From Mixophyes australis (lineage: Eukaryota > Chordata > Amphibia > Anura > Limnodynastidae): DNA of 64,000 nt. Below, one piece after another: positions 61,901 through 64,000 of the stretch. The stretch spans positions 94,068,124-94,132,123 of the forward strand of contig JAVHZZ010000012.1 of assembly GCA_036250195.1 (NCBI GenBank), written 5' to 3'. Within the stretch, counting starts at the first letter, position 1, and the number at the start of each line of letters is the position of its first letter. Below the pieces are notes generated by a model. It was not told the DNA's origin. It saw only the letters and a program-made list of their open reading frames with translations, and did not search any database. Both the position numbers and the translations under genes were made by a program.

Positions 61901-64000
61901 CTCTCTGCTCCCTGTACAGTGTAACATCAGCCCCCCTCCTCTCTGCCCCCCTGTACAGTGTAACATCAGCCCCCTCCTCTCTGCCCCCTGTACAGTGTAA
62001 CATCAGCCCCCCCCCCCCTCCTCTCTGCGCCCTGTACATTGTAACATCAGCCCCCTCCTCTCTGCCTCCTGTACAGTGTAACATTAGCCCCCTCCTCTCT
62101 GCCCCCTGTACAGTGTAACATCAGCCCCCTCCTCTCTGCCCCCCTGTACAGTGTAACATCAGCCCCCCTCCTCTCTGCCCCCTGTACAGTGTAACATCAG
62201 CCCCCTCCTCTCTGCCCCCTGTACAGTGTAACATCAGCCCCCTCCTCTCTGCCCCCTGTACAGTGTAACATCAGCCCCCCCCTCCTCTCTGCCCCCTGTA
62301 CTGTGTAACATCAGCCCCCTCCTCTCTGCCCCCTGTACAGTGTAACATCAGCCCCCTCCTCCTCTCTGCCCCCTGTACAGTGTAACATCAGCCCCCCCTC
62401 CTCTCTGCTCCCTGTACAGTGTAACATCAGCCCCCTCCTCTCTGCCTCCTGTACAGTGTAACATCAGCCCCCTCCTCTCTGCCCCCCTGTACAGTGTAAC
62501 ATCAGCCCCCTCCTCTCTGCCCCCTGTACAGTGTAACATCAGCCCCCTCCTCCTCTCTGCCCCCTGTACAGTGTAACATCAGCCCCCCTCCTCTCTGCTC
62601 CCTGTACAGTGTAACATCAGCCCCCTCCTCTCTGCCCCCTGTACTGTGTAACATCAGCCCCCTCCTCTCTGCCCCCTGTACAGTGTAACATCAGCCCCCT
62701 CCTCCTCTCTGCCCCCTGTACAGTGTAACATCAGCCCCCCCTCCTCTCTGCTCCTTGTACAGTGTAACATCAGCCCCCTCCTCTCTGCCTCCTGTACAGT
62801 GTAACATCAGCCCCCTCCTCCTCTCTGCCCCCTGTACAGTGTAACATCAGCCCCCCCCTCTCTGCCCCCTGTACAGTGTAACATCAGCCCCCTCCTCTCT
62901 GCCCCCTGTACAGTGTAACATCAGCCCCCTCCTCCTCTCTGCCCCCTGTACAGTGTAACATCAGCCCCCCCTCCTCTCTGCTCCCTGTACAGTGTAACAT
63001 CAGCCCCCTCCTCTCTGCCCCCTGTACAGTGTAACATCAGCCCCCTCCTCTCTGCCACCCTGTACAGTGTAACATCAGCCCCCTCCTCTCTGCCCCTGTA
63101 CAGTGTAACATCAGCCCCCTCCTCTCTGCCCCCTGTACAGTGTAACATCAGCCCCCCCCTCTCTGCCCCCTGTACAGTGTAACATCAGCCCCCTCCTCCT
63201 CTCTGCCCCCTGTACAGTGTAACATCAGCCCCCCCCCTCTCTGCTCCCTGTACAGTGTAACATCAGCCCCTCCTCCTCTCTGCCCCCTGTACAGTGTAAC
63301 ATCAGCCCCCCCCTCTCTGCTCCCTGTACAGTGTAACATCAGCCCCCCCTCCTCTCTGCCCCCTGTACAGTGTAACATCAGCCCCCCCTCCTCTCTGCCC
63401 CCTGTATAGTGTAACATCAGCCCCCTCCTCTCTGCCCCCTGTACAGTGTAACATCAGCCCCCCCTCCTCTCTGCCCCCTGTACAGTGTAACATCAGCCCC
63501 CCCTCCTCTCTGCCCCCTGTACAGTGTAACATCAGCCCCCCCCTCCTCTCTGCCCCCTGTACTGTGTAACATCAGCCCCCCCTCCTCTCTGCTCCCTGTA
63601 CAGTGTAACATCAGCCCCCCCCTCCTCTCTGCCCCCTGTACAGTGTAACATCAGCCCCCCCTCCTCTCTGCCCCCTGTACAGTGTAACATCAGCCCCCCC
63701 TCCTCTCTGCCCCCTGTACTGTGTAACATCAGCCCCCTACTCTCTGCCCCCTGTACAGTGTAACATCAGCCCCCTCCTCCTCTCTGCCCCCTGTACAGTG
63801 TAACATCAGCCCCCTCCTCTCTGCTCCCTGTACAGTGTAACATCAGCCCCCCCCTCTCTGCTCCCTGTACAGTGTAACATCAGCCCCCCCTCCTCTCTGC
63901 CCCCTGTACAGTGTAACATCAGCCCCCTCCTCTCTGCCCCCTGTACTGTGTAACATCAGCCCCCTACTCTCTGCCCCCTGTACAGTGTAACATCAGCCCC
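34896..64000. repeat. 37-bp C-rich minisatellite, 29 kb, truncated by the window edge
   Basis: Several hundred head-to-tail units of 36-41 bp: TAACATCAGCCCCCTCCTCT, then CTGCCCCCTGTACAGTG. Variation is mostly in the number of C before TCCT, an extra CCT, and substitutions such as GCTCCCTG, GCCTCCTG, ACTGTG for ACAGTG, and TACTCTCTG. No other sequence interrupts it for 29 kb. The many short minus-strand frames of MLHCTGGREEG type are repeat artefacts. The array runs past base 64000. Confidence 0.98.
40660..44000. repeat. Higher-order blocks within the 37-bp array
   Basis: The rare variant CTGTACATTGTAACATC marks repeated blocks at 40691, 42481, 47871, 60247 and 62037. The 40691/42481 and 60247/62037 pairs both have 1790-bp spacing. 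Other variants repeat at about 5.39-5.43 kb (for example 42979 and 48409) and at about 14.51 kb (CTCCTTGTACAG near 48240 and 62752). GCGCCCTGTACATT is shared by 42.47 kb and 62.03 kb. The blocks are mosaics, as expected of repeated unequal exchange. Confidence 0.85.

Noticed and set aside
35599..63729. Many minus-strand frames of MLHCTGGREEG type, suggesting a repeat-protein family
   Set aside because: Each is a few units of the 37-bp array. Frames change whenever the C-run length varies, and no start, promoter or conserved frame is maintained.
34896..64000. Possible CRISPR-like array
   Set aside because: Units are directly adjacent without unique spacers, vary in length, and sit beside a vertebrate gene with introns.

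Overview
This is vertebrate nuclear DNA, most likely from an amphibian and probably a frog. Two adjacent genes on the + strand can be read exon by exon: SHC1 (coding 7001-18190, 12 coding exons, 594-residue p66 form) and PYGO2 (coding 21844-33017, 3 coding exons, 389 residues). The same head-to-tail SHC1-PYGO2 order is known in mammals. The frog guess rests on vertebrate-type proteins plus interspersed repeats of types common in frog genomes: a decayed L2/CR1-like LINE at 26640-27890 and a repeat tail at 34700-34916. It is an inference, not a measurement.

Layout: 1-4110 is a 42-bp GT-rich minisatellite running off the left edge. 4111-7000 is non-coding SHC1 upstream sequence with possible promoter elements. 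7001-18190 is SHC1, in which five introns are almost completely filled by five unrelated tandem arrays (59 bp, 138 bp, TG/TATA, 27 bp, 51 bp). 18191-about 19080 is the SHC1 3' UTR, followed by a 74-bp repeat and a spacer. 21245-21843 is the PYGO2 promoter/5' region. 21905-31564 is PYGO2 intron 1, nearly all G-rich array, cut in two by the LINE fragment. 31565-33017 holds PYGO2 exons 2 and 3, and 33018-about 33810 its 3' UTR. From about 34896 to the right edge is one continuous C-rich minisatellite of about 37 bp (29 kb, several hundred copies).

The genes: SHC1 is a phosphotyrosine adaptor (CH2-PTB-CH1-SH2) linking receptor tyrosine kinases to GRB2/RAS; its longest form also has the CH2 region tied to oxidative-stress signalling. 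PYGO2 is a nuclear PHD-finger cofactor of BCL9/beta-catenin in Wnt transcription. They are neighbours but not known to share a pathway. All splice sites assigned are GT-AG and all reading phases join, so both genes look intact.

Roughly three quarters of the window is tandem repeat of about ten different unit families. The very long open frames inside these arrays are products of repeat composition, not genes. I found no prokaryotic-style system, CRISPR array or RNA gene. The most notable features are the way arrays start close to 5' splice sites and fill introns, the LINE-split G-rich array, and a 29-kb minisatellite that seems to begin in the tail of an interspersed repeat.
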